Assembly (NCBI GenBank): GCA_004294445.1
Contig: REAZ01000014.1
Coordinates: 45,231 to 109,230 of the forward strand
DNA length: 64,000 bases
From: Cytophagales bacterium
GTDB taxonomy: Bacteria; Bacteroidota; Bacteroidia; Cytophagales; Thermoflexibacteraceae
Direction of reading: 5' to 3'
The notes beneath the pieces are model-generated. The model ran no database searches and had not been told where the DNA came from. It saw nothing but the letters and a program-made list of their open reading frames with translations. Both the position numbers and the translations under genes were made by a program. Shown in pieces: positions 28,676-37,700 of this stretch. Within the stretch, counting starts at the first letter, position 1. Each line of letters begins with the position of its first letter.

Positions 28676-29542
28676 TTAATACGGGTCTGTAATCACAGGC
28701 TGATAGAGATTTATAATAGTAGGGTCAGGGGCAAGCAGCTCGGCAATGTCCTCTTTATCTCTGTAATTTACCGTTCGAAGTACGTACTTCATCGCTTCTA
28801 ATCTTGCTTTCTCCTTGCTATTTCCTTTGATGATGACCCAAGGGCTATAAGTGCGGTGTGTAGCATCAAACATTTTGTCTTTGTATATGGTAAACTCAGC
28901 CCATTTTTTTTGGGCTTCCATGTCTATCGTGCTGATTTTCCACTGCTTGAGTGGATTTGTTTGGCGGGCAATGAGGCGTTTTTTCTGCTCCTCTATGTCT
29001 ATAGAAAACCAAAATTTACTCATCAGAATCCCGTCTTCGACCAGCATTTTTTCCAACATCGGGACTTGCTGCAAAAAAAGATTGTATTGCTCATCTGTGC
29101 AAAAACCCATTACAGGCTCTACTACGCTGCGATTGTACCAACTACGGTCGAAAAACACCATTTCCCCAGGATTAGGTAGCCCTTTGATATAACGTTGGAA
29201 AAACCATTGCCCTTTTTCCAGTTCGGTAGGCTTTGGCAAGGCAACTACTCGCATTGCCCTTGGGTTTAGGTACTGTGTAAACCTAAAAATAGCCCCCCCT
29301 TTGCCCGCCGTATCTCTTCCCTCAAACATGAGCAACATTCGCTTTTGGTTTTCTTGCACCCATCTTTGCAGGCGTACCAATTCTATTTGCAACTTTTCCA
29401 GCGTAGCTTCATAAGCCAATGGATAGTTTTCCATGTCGAAATAGCCGTTGCTACTTATCTGCTTGGCTTTATGTAAAGGGGGTGTTTTTGAAGTTTCCAT
29501 TATTATTTCGGAAGATTTATTATCCATATCATTTTTTTGCAT
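28676..29542 (-). CDS. Polyphosphate kinase 2 family protein
   Basis: A 288-aa PPK2 that moves phosphate between polyphosphate and nucleotides. Walker A is in MFEGRDTAGKGG, and the lid and Walker B elements are RYIKGLPNPGEMVFFDRSWYNR in sequence (positions about 135-155; key residues Asp-Arg-Ser-Trp-Tyr-Asn-Arg). IDIEEQKKRLIAR lies in the lid region. It is a single-domain form; the subclass (GDP-, ADP- or AMP-preferring) is not decided. It heads the pair with the phosphodiesterase and is divergent from the M20 peptidase gene across 244 bases. Confidence 0.93.
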   Translation of the reverse strand: MQKNDMDNKSSEIIMETSKTPPLHKAKQISSNGYFDMENYPLAYEATLEKLQIELVRLQRWVQENQKRMLLMFEGRDTAGKGGAIFRFTQYLNPRAMRVVALPKPTELEKGQWFFQRYIKGLPNPGEMVFFDRSWYNRSVVEPVMGFCTDEQYNLFLQQVPMLEKMLVEDGILMSKFWFSIDIEEQKKRLIARQTNPLKQWKISTIDMEAQKKWAEFTIYKDKMFDATHRTYSPWVIIKGNSKEKARLEAMKYVLRTVNYRDKEDIAELLAPDPTIINLYQPVITDPY

Positions 29543-29786
29543 TTACAATATAAGTCATTATAGGTTTAGCAAATCAAAAAGCGTACAAATCAACACGCAT
29601 ATTCGGATTTTCCTTTGAATATCGTCTGTTTTTTTTAATAATTTAATGTAAAGTTAATTCTTCAGTACATCAGCATAAGACATTGATGCTTATATTTTTT
29701 GATTTCTTATTCCAATAAACAACGTTTTTATTGTAGCTTTACAAAGATAAAAAAAATACAAAATCTCACACAGAAAACATAAAATC

Positions 29787-31343
29787 ATGATGAAGAAAAT
29801 CTACATTACCGCCATTTTTGTCCTTTTTAGCACCTTCCTTTTTTCACAAAAAAAAGAAAAAGCAAATGAAAGTACCATTGTGGAAAAAGTACGCAACTAC
29901 CGCAAAGCAAACGAACACGCATTGCTCAAAGAATATATTGAGCTACTTAGCTTACCTAATATAGCTGCTGATAGCCTTAATATTCGCAAAAATGCAGCTT
30001 TTATTATGGAGATGATGAAAAAAAGAGGTATTGGCAAAGTACAATTATTGGAAGAAGGAAATCCGCTTGCCCCGCCTGCTATTTACGGGGAAGTGATAGT
30101 ACCTAATGCCAAACAGACCATCATTTTCTATGCACATTATGACGGACAGCCCGTTAATCCGCTACAATGGGCAAGCGGGTTAGAGCCTTTCAAACCTACT
30201 TTTGTAGATAATTCATTGGATAAGGGAGGAAAAATAATTTCGTACCCAAAAGAAAATGAAGCTATTAATCCAGATTGGCGAATTTATGGACGCTCTACAG
30301 CCGATGACAAGGGAGGCGTATTCGCCATACTGAGTGCGTATCAGGCATTAGAAAAAAGCAACATCAAACCTACAGTAAATATCAAATTTTTCTTTGAAGG
30401 CGAAGAAGAGGCTGGCTCACCGCATTTGGGAAAAATCTTAGATAAGTACAAAAATATGCTTACTTCTGACCTCTGGATTATTTTGGACGGACCCTCACAT
30501 CAGTCGGGCAGGAAGCAAGTCGTTTTTGGGGTGCGTGGAGATGTAAATATGAGCATTAAAATTTATGCTTCCAAAAGACCCTTGCATAGCGGGCATTATG
30601 GTAACTGGGCTCCTAACCCCGCTATGCAGATGGCTCGCCTGCTTACCTCGATGAAAGATGAGAACGGAAAAGTGCTGATTGATGGCTTTTATGATGATGT
30701 TATTCCGCTTACTACCTCCGAAAAAGAAGCACTTGCCAAAATTCCTACGGTCGACGAAGAAGTCCGTACCGATTTAGGTTTTACGAAGCCCGAAGGTGGC
30801 GGGCTATCTTTAGTAGAGCTAATCAACCTCCCCTCTCTTAACATTAATGGTATGCAAAGTGCTAACGTAGGGGCTATGGCGGCAAATGTTATCCCTACTA
30901 CGGCTACGGCGGTTCTGGATTTGCGCTTAGTAAAGGGCAACGACCATGCAAGGCAGGTGGAAAAAGTAGTCAAACATATTCGCAAACAAGGCTACTATAT
31001 TGCTGAAAATGAGCCGACTGATGAGGAAAGATTACAATACCCGCTTATTGCCAAGGTGAACGCCCTCAGTGGCTACAATGCCCAACGAACACAAATGGAC
31101 TTACCCGTTGCACAGCAGGTTGTTAGGGCAGTACAGAGCAGTACGGCAGAACCTATTGTACTTATGCCGACTTCGGGGGGCAGTTTACCTTTGTTTTTGT
31201 TCGAAAAATATTTGAATACGCCTACGATTACGGTCGGGATTCCAAACTACGATAATAACCAGCACGCAGAAAATGAAAATATTAAAATAAAAAGCCTTTG
31301 GGGTGGCATAGAAACAGTAGCCGCCATGATGACTATGAAATAA
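29787..31343 (+). CDS. M20 family metallopeptidase, exported
   Basis: A 518-aa dipeptidase of the M20/M25/M40 family. A signal peptide ends at FLFSQ (about residue 21). Metal ligands are in IIFYAHYDGQPVNP, STADDKGGVF and the general-base/ligand string FFEGEEEAGSPHLG. The dimerisation domain is in the middle, and the C-terminal HAENENIKI gives the last His. It should split short peptides in the periplasm. A hairpin terminator follows directly. Confidence 0.92.
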   Translation: MMKKIYITAIFVLFSTFLFSQKKEKANESTIVEKVRNYRKANEHALLKEYIELLSLPNIAADSLNIRKNAAFIMEMMKKRGIGKVQLLEEGNPLAPPAIYGEVIVPNAKQTIIFYAHYDGQPVNPLQWASGLEPFKPTFVDNSLDKGGKIISYPKENEAINPDWRIYGRSTADDKGGVFAILSAYQALEKSNIKPTVNIKFFFEGEEEAGSPHLGKILDKYKNMLTSDLWIILDGPSHQSGRKQVVFGVRGDVNMSIKIYASKRPLHSGHYGNWAPNPAMQMARLLTSMKDENGKVLIDGFYDDVIPLTTSEKEALAKIPTVDEEVRTDLGFTKPEGGGLSLVELINLPSLNINGMQSANVGAMAANVIPTTATAVLDLRLVKGNDHARQVEKVVKHIRKQGYYIAENEPTDEERLQYPLIAKVNALSGYNAQRTQMDLPVAQQVVRAVQSSTAEPIVLMPTSGGSLPLFLFEKYLNTPTITVGIPNYDNNQHAENENIKIKSLWGGIETVAAMMTMK

Positions 31344-31350
31344 AAAACAA

Positions 31351-31380
31351 AAAACCACCTAACAAAGTTTGGGTGGTTTT
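31351..31380 (+). terminator. Rho-independent terminator after the M20 peptidase gene
   Basis: AAAACCACC at 31351-31359 pairs with GGTGGTTTT at 31372-31380. An inner AAC/GTT pairing shortens the loop, and T-rich sequence follows. It begins 7 bases after the stop codon. Confidence 0.85.
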
Positions 31381-31618
31381 CTCCATCTATTGCAAACCAA
31401 ATCAATTTAGCCTTAACTACGCTGATTTAAAATCTTTAAGTATCATAAAGAAACGTATTTTTTTCTTCTTTTTACTATGACACAAATTTAAACCTATAAA
31501 TTCATAAAAGCAAATATTTTTTGAATTTATTGTAAAATTTTTAACCAACAATATCAAAATTTATATTTTTTATAAAAATGAAGGGTAAAATTTAACCCAA
31601 TTTTCTAAAAATGAAATT

Positions 31619-32197
31619 TTAGAACAATCTAAAACTTTTACGATGAAAGGGCGTAATGCCATATTTTCTGATGGCTTCATAGTGAGCCTTGGTTGGGTAG
31701 CCCGCATTTTTTTCCCAAGCGTAGTCGGGGTAGGTTTTGGCTAAAGTTTCCATTAATCTATCTCTCTCTGTTTTGGCAATAATGGAAGCTGCAGCGATGG
31801 AAAGAAACAAACTATCTCCTTTGACGATGCTTTGGTGCATGATGAAGGGGTAGGCAGGTTTGAAATATTTGCCATCTATGAGCAACAGTTCGGGGCGAAC
31901 AGTCAGCAAATCTATAGCCCGATGCATGGCTAACATCGTGGCTTGTAAGATATTTACTTTGTCTATTTCTTCGGGAGATGCCATACCTATCCCAAAGCTA
32001 ATTGCCTCTTTTTCAATTTCTAAGCGGAGTATTTCTCTTTGTTTTTTGTTGAGTTGCTTCGAATCATTCAGCCATGTGTGCGTATAATCTTTGGGCAAAA
32101 TAACGGCAGCAGCTACTACCGCTCCCGCCAAGCATCCTCTGCCTGCTTCGTCGATGCCCGCCTCTACCAAATCGTTTGTAAAAGAAGATTTTAGCAT
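31619..32197 (-). CDS. rnhB: Ribonuclease HII
   Basis: An enzyme of about 192 aa that removes RNA from RNA-DNA hybrids, including single misincorporated ribonucleotides. Catalytic acids are in AGIDEAGRGCLAG (Asp-Glu), LLIDGKYF and the C-terminal region after SIIAKTERDRLM. The ATG at 32197 is preferred: a longer frame from 32227 would overlap the biotinyl-protein gene, which ends at 32205. Only 7 bases separate the two genes, so they are probably cotranscribed. Confidence 0.95.
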   Translation of the reverse strand: MLKSSFTNDLVEAGIDEAGRGCLAGAVVAAAVILPKDYTHTWLNDSKQLNKKQREILRLEIEKEAISFGIGMASPEEIDKVNILQATMLAMHRAIDLLTVRPELLLIDGKYFKPAYPFIMHQSIVKGDSLFLSIAAASIIAKTERDRLMETLAKTYPDYAWEKNAGYPTKAHYEAIRKYGITPFHRKSFRLF

Positions 32198-32204
32198 GGA
32201 AAAG

Positions 32205-32702
32205 CTACGCAAAATTAATAAGTACATGATTTTTCTCTACTCTTTCTCCTTTTTGAATTTTCACTGCCTTAATCGTTCCTTCCCCCGCCGATTTGATAAT
32301 ATTTTCCATTTTCATTGCCTCTAAAATGAGCAAACTATCTCCTTTTTTCACCACATCTCCTTCTTTTACAAGAACTTCCATAATCAATCCAGGCATTGGT
32401 GCTTTCAAATCATTGAGTTTTTGGCTCACTGCCTTGCCCATGCCAAGTTTTTCCAAGAGTAAATCAAAACGGTCTTGGGCGGCAAGTTGGTAAGTATTGC
32501 CATTGATTTTGACTGTAAACGATTTTTCGGCATAGTCAGCTTTTACAATTTCGGCACTGTAGGAACGGTCTTGATAGAGAATATGAAACTCGTCTTCTCC
32601 CATTTTCTCGATGTCCCACACCAAAGGTTCTCCGTTTATCCTTAGGCTTTCTTTGTCTTTTTCTATCTCGAAAACAGATTGGTTTACGCTTATTTTAAAC
32701 AT
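32205..32702 (-). CDS. Biotin/lipoyl-attachment (biotin carboxyl carrier) protein
   Basis: A 165-aa carrier protein. The biotin acceptor Lys is in ILEAMKMENIIK (about residue 130), set in a barrel-sandwich domain opening at LKAPMPGLIMEV. The N-terminal half resembles the linker domain found before the biotinyl domain in acyl-CoA carboxylases and oxaloacetate decarboxylases. No carboxylase or decarboxylase subunit is adjacent, so its partner is elsewhere. RNase HII follows after 7 bases. Confidence 0.9.
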   Translation of the reverse strand: MFKISVNQSVFEIEKDKESLRINGEPLVWDIEKMGEDEFHILYQDRSYSAEIVKADYAEKSFTVKINGNTYQLAAQDRFDLLLEKLGMGKAVSQKLNDLKAPMPGLIMEVLVKEGDVVKKGDSLLILEAMKMENIIKSAGEGTIKAVKIQKGERVEKNHVLINFA

Positions 32703-32910
32703 GATTGATGAATATTAAAATATGTGTGTTTGGGCTTTAGCTCGTCTTTTTGGTTTGATAACCTCTCTGACTTATTATTTCAAAGATATTTCTTTATTTT
32801 TTATTTTGCAGTAAAAATTCCTCAAAGCTACAAAGAGAATTGCTTTTTGGCGTATAAGATTTGTATCTTTTTTTATATTTGCAAAATAGGATTTTACAAA
32901 ATAGATTTTT

Positions 32911-33939
32911 ATGCGAAAAGATTACCTCAAAGGAGACAAAGAAAGTCAGAATCCCGAAGAAAAAGAGTTTGACAGAGCCTTACGCCCACTCAATTTTGAT
33001 GATTTTGGGGGGCAAGATAAGATTGTGGAAAACCTAAAAGTATTTGTAGGGGCGGCTCGGAAGCGAGGAGAGGCACTTGACCACGTACTGCTGCATGGAC
33101 CTCCTGGGCTGGGAAAAACTACGCTTTCGCATATTATTTCTAATGAGTTAAAATCTAATTTGAAAATCACTTCGGGTCCTGTGCTGGAAAAGCCAAGCGA
33201 TTTGGCGGGCTTGCTTACCAATTTGGAGAGTTTTGATGTGCTTTTCATTGATGAGATTCACCGCCTCAACCCCGTAGTAGAGGAGTATTTGTACTCTGCT
33301 ATGGAAGATTATCGCATAGACATTATGCTCGATTCGGGACCTAACGCCCGTTCTATTCAGATAGGGCTGAACCCTTTCACGCTCATAGGTGCTACTACGC
33401 GGGCAGGTTTGCTTACCTCGCCTTTGCGGGCAAGGTTCGGCATCAATGCGCGTTTGGAATACTACAATGCCGAGCTACTCACTGCTATTGTCAAGCGGTC
33501 GTCCAAGATTTTGGAAACTCCCATCGAGGATATTGCTGCCTACGAAATAGCAAGAAGGAGCAGGGGGACACCGCGCATCGCCAATAATTTGCTCCGCCGC
33601 ACACGAGATTTTGCCCAAATGAAGGGTGATGGCACTATCACTTTGCCAATAGCGCAGATGGCACTAAACGCTTTGAATGTAGATGGTAACGGCTTAGACG
33701 AAATGGACAATCGGATTTTGCAGACAATTATAGAGAAATTTGCAGGAGGCCCCGTAGGGCTTTCTACTATTGCTACGGCTTGCAGCGAAGAGGCAGAAAC
33801 TATAGAAGAAGTGTATGAGCCTTTCCTTATCCAAGAGGGCTACCTGAAGCGAACATCGAGAGGGAGAGAGGCTACAGAGTTGGCTTATGCGCACTTAGGG
33901 CTTACCGCTCCCGCTTTTGGAGGTACGCTATTCCAATGA
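32911..33939 (+). CDS. ruvB: Holliday junction branch-migration helicase RuvB
   Basis: A 342-aa AAA+ motor that drives Holliday-junction migration with RuvA. Walker A is [13 protein letters not shown], Walker B is [11 protein letters not shown], sensor 1 is in [11 protein letters not shown] and the arginine finger is in SPLRARFG. The C-terminal winged helix ends [13 protein letters not shown]. It has a somewhat extended N-terminus. A TATATTTG at 32874-32881, 30 bases before the ATG, matches the Bacteroidota -7 element, but no TTTG sits at the right distance upstream. Confidence 0.97.
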   Translation: MRKDYLKGDKESQNPEEKEFDRALRPLNFDDFGGQDKIVENLKVFVGAARKRGEALDHVLLHGPPGLGKTTLSHIISNELKSNLKITSGPVLEKPSDLAGLLTNLESFDVLFIDEIHRLNPVVEEYLYSAMEDYRIDIMLDSGPNARSIQIGLNPFTLIGATTRAGLLTSPLRARFGINARLEYYNAELLTAIVKRSSKILETPIEDIAAYEIARRSRGTPRIANNLLRRTRDFAQMKGDGTITLPIAQMALNALNVDGNGLDEMDNRILQTIIEKFAGGPVGLSTIATACSEEAETIEEVYEPFLIQEGYLKRTSRGREATELAYAHLGLTAPAFGGTLFQ

Positions 33940-33966
33940 TGACTCCAAATATATATGATGTTTTTG

Positions 33967-34020
33967 ACTGAAGTTATGCTCGTTTTTCAAAGCGTAGCTT
34001 CAGTTAGGTTTTAATTTTTT
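33967..34020 (+). terminator. Hairpin terminator after ruvB
   Basis: ACTGAAG (33967-33973) with the following TATGC pairs with GCGTA and CTTCAGT (33998-34004), allowing a G-T pair. T-rich sequence (TTTTAATTTTTT) follows. It starts 28 bases after the ruvB stop. The rest of the 311-base gap before the next gene holds only AT-rich DNA and a TATATTTG -7-like element at 34215-34222, 28 bases before the lipoprotein start. Confidence 0.75.
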
Positions 34021-34250
34021 GACTAATGACTTGAGGGTGTGAATAAGTTTGTCAAACATTTCACCTTTATTACTTTTCTCTACCCTTTTTTCACCCTATA
34101 TCGTAACAGGCATTGAACCTTTATATTGTTTAAAAAAACACTTATTTTTTCAAACAAAATTGTTAAACAAAAATAATGTTTGATTATTATTCTATTGATT
34201 TCATCTAAATTGTATATATTTGTTAAAATTTAACTTAAATTCTATGAGTC

Positions 34251-34685
34251 ATGACTAAAAAAAGTTTTTCTCTGCTTATTCTATTGTGCTTATTTCTAAC
34301 TTCTTGCTTCGATAAAGATGAACCCATAGAAGTTACTATTAGCTCTATTTTATCACAAAATGGTGGCAAGTGGAAGGTTTCTTCGGCAAAGTTTGGCAAC
34401 CAAGAAGTATTACAAGACTTGTATGCACGCTTTCTGATTACTTTCAGAAGTGATGGGAGCTACAGCGTTAATAATCCTGATGGGATACTTACCCCCTCTA
34501 ATCTCCCGACGGGGGCATCGGGCGTGTGGGTAGAGATTACCAAAAACACCATTCAGTTTGATAAGAAAGTAATTGTAAGGGAAGTTTCTCAAACAATCTC
34601 GCCTGCAAAAATTATTTTTGAATGGGAGGTAACTATTCCCGGCAAAGTAACTACTACCTACCGCTTAGAGTTAGTAAGAGCTTAA
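34251..34685 (+). CDS. Lipocalin-like lipoprotein of unknown function
   Basis: A 144-aa lipoprotein. The signal peptide ends in LFLTSC, a good lipobox with Cys at about residue 19, followed by acidic residues. The mature part begins with 'NGGKWKVSSAKFGNQ' and contains alternating beta strands with ITFRSDGSYSV, as in lipocalin-like and DUF4923-type Bacteroidota lipoproteins. No function is assigned. It lies 37 bases upstream of the giant secreted protein gene and may share its transcript. Confidence 0.75.
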   Translation: MTKKSFSLLILLCLFLTSCFDKDEPIEVTISSILSQNGGKWKVSSAKFGNQEVLQDLYARFLITFRSDGSYSVNNPDGILTPSNLPTGASGVWVEITKNTIQFDKKVIVREVSQTISPAKIIFEWEVTIPGKVTTTYRLELVRA

Positions 34686-34722
34686 AACCCATTTTCTATC
34701 AATTTAAAAATCTTAAAAAAAC

Positions 34723-37700
34723 ATGAAGACAAACCCTTACAGATTTGGGCAATATGTATGCTGCCTATTTGTCCTTTTCTTAGCCAATACTAATTTATTT
34801 GGTCAAAAAGCACCAAATCAATTAGAGCAGATGCGACAGGCTTACGAGCGAAGCATCAACGAGCATAAGTTCAATAATCGTCCTAACATGACTCGTGCGC
34901 AGTGGAAATCAATCCCTAAGGCTACCCGCCCAGACTTGGCTTGGGAGCAGGATTTTATGATGACGCGCGACCCTAATTTGGGCTATGTGCCAGCAGGTAG
35001 GCGATTGGCTGCTGCCGAGAAGATAAATGCAATGTTTAAAAATAGAGCTGCTAATCCGAATGGACGTACGGAGGCTGCAATAGCCAACGTAGTCTGGAAT
35101 GAAAGAGGTCCTAATAACGTAGGCGGTAGCACGAGAGCACTGATGTTTGACCCAAATCTAAATATAAATAACCTCGCAAATAGGAAAGTTTGGGCAGGTG
35201 TAGCAGGCGGTGGCTTGTGGTACACCCAAGACATTACTGTACCTAAGCCAACTTGGAATAAAGTAGATGAGTTTTGGGATAATCTTGCCATAAGCTGGAT
35301 TACAGCAGCCCCTAATAAAAATGACTTTTATGCAGGTACAGGCGAAGGTTTTATGGGTGGTTCTTCTATCCTTGGTGCAGGGATTTGGAAGTCCTCAGAT
35401 GCAGGTGCAACATGGGCAAGATTACAAAGCACTAATACGCGAGATTTTAATAAAGTCCTCACTATAGCAGTGATAGGCACAGGACAAGGCACAGTATTAG
35501 CAGGTACAGAAACAGGAATGTTCCGCTCTACTGACGGCGGTGCTACATGGACTCGTACCTTAAACGTAAGCGAAGACCCCTATAGCACACGTAGCGTTAC
35601 AGACATAGAAGTAGCATCAAACGGGCATATCTACGCAAGTTTGGGCATTTTTAGTGCGGGCAAAGTGGTAAAATCTACTGACAACGGGCTTACATGGACA
35701 TTGCTCCCTGCTCTACCAGCCCAGTCGCCACAGCGTTTACAAATGGCAGTTTCCCCTACTAACCCCAATCTATTGTACGTAGCAGCACAAGGAAGTGGTA
35801 CAAATACCTTGTTGCCAAACGGCGGCGTATTCAGAACTACAGACGGCGGTGCTTCTTGGCAGACTTTGGCAACACCTATCAATGGTGATGGCGAAGGCAA
35901 AGATGGGGCATCTCAGGCTTGGATTCACCTCACCCTTGCCATAGACCCTACTAACGACCAGCACGTCATTTTAGGTGGATTGGATTTGTTCAGAACTACT
36001 AATGGTGGAACTAATTGGACACAAATTTCTAAATGGTCAAACAATGGCAAACTATCAGAACTTACTTGCTCTATAGTTCATGCCGACCATACGAATACCT
36101 TATTTTTTCCTGCTAATACTCCTGATGTTAGCAACAAAGTTCTTTTTGGGAATGACGGTGGCGTTTACTATACTGACAAACTATCGGTAGCAGCTACTCA
36201 AGACGTTATTAAGGAAAGAAACAATGGCTATAATGTTACCCAATTCTATGCAGGTGCTATTAATCCTACAGCAAACTCAAGCAACTTTTTGGGAGGTGCT
36301 CAAGACAACGGCACACAGCTATTCAGGCAGGCGGGCATAGGCAGTACTGTAGAGGCTACTGGCGGTGATGGAGCGTATTGCTTTATAGACCAAGATGAGC
36401 CATTGATACAGATTACTTCTTATACCAACAATAATTATTATCTTTCTACAGACGGCATCAACTTCCCAGGTATCACAAATAACTCAGATGGAAGTTTTAT
36501 CAATCCTGCCGACTACGATAGTAGAGAAAATATTTTGTATTCGGGCAGAGATGCTAATAGTATTCAAAGAATTACAAATATTGGCAGACCCAATGCGCGC
36601 GTAGTTTCACCTGTACAATTAGCTATAGGTACAAAAGCAACTCATTTTAGCGTTTCTCCTTATGCTGCCGCAGGTACTTCTACAGTATTTATAGGCACAG
36701 CAGGCGGGCGTGTATTCAAGGTAAGCAATGCCCACGCCACACCTGATTTGGTAGATATCACAGGCGATATGCCCCAACGAGGCAGCATCTCTTGTATTGC
36801 CATTGGTGCATCAGAAGACGAATTACTCATTACTCTTTCCAACTATGGCGTGAAGTCTATTTGGATAAGCAAAAACGGTGGTACAAACTGGATAAGCAAA
36901 GATGAGGAGGCACATGGCATACCTGATATTCCTGTCAGATGGGCGTTATTTAATCCTAAAAATCGCAACCAAGTATTGTTAGCGACAGAGCTGGGCGTGT
37001 GGTCAACTGATAACATCAATGACGCAAATCCGGGCTGGCAGCCTACCAATCAAGGTCTTGCCAATACACGCATGAGTATGCTCAAGTATAGAGCATCTGA
37101 TGGCGTAATATTGGGTGTGAGCTATGGCAGAGGCTTATATACTACCAACGTATTCGCATCGCCTTTGGCAGATTTGGAAGCACAATATATGACTTGGTTT
37201 GCCAACAAGCCGCTCAACTTCTTTGACCGTTCTATCAATGCTACTTCTTGGGTATGGAATTTTGGTGCTAACGGACCTGCAAACTCTACTGCACAAAACC
37301 CAAATGTTACTTTTGCTAATGCTGGCACTTATACAGTAACCCTGACCATTAATGGGAATGCCAACCTAACCAAAAGTATCAATGTTACTATTCTTCCCGA
37401 ACCAACTATACCATATACCAATAATTTTGATGCGAATGGTGGTGGCTTTATATCAAAAATATTAAGCGGAAAAGGAGAATGGCAATGGGGTAGAACTACG
37501 GCAAATAAGACCAACATGAAGGAAACAGCCTTAGGAGGTACAGGTAGTAGCTGGATTACTAACCTAAATGCAGACCATAATACCAATACACTATATACCT
37601 TAGAAACACCTCCGTTTTCTACAGTAGGGCTTGTAGGCGATATCTTCCTAAGTTTCGACTATATAGCATTAGTAGGTGATGGAGCAGGTTTTAATGTAGA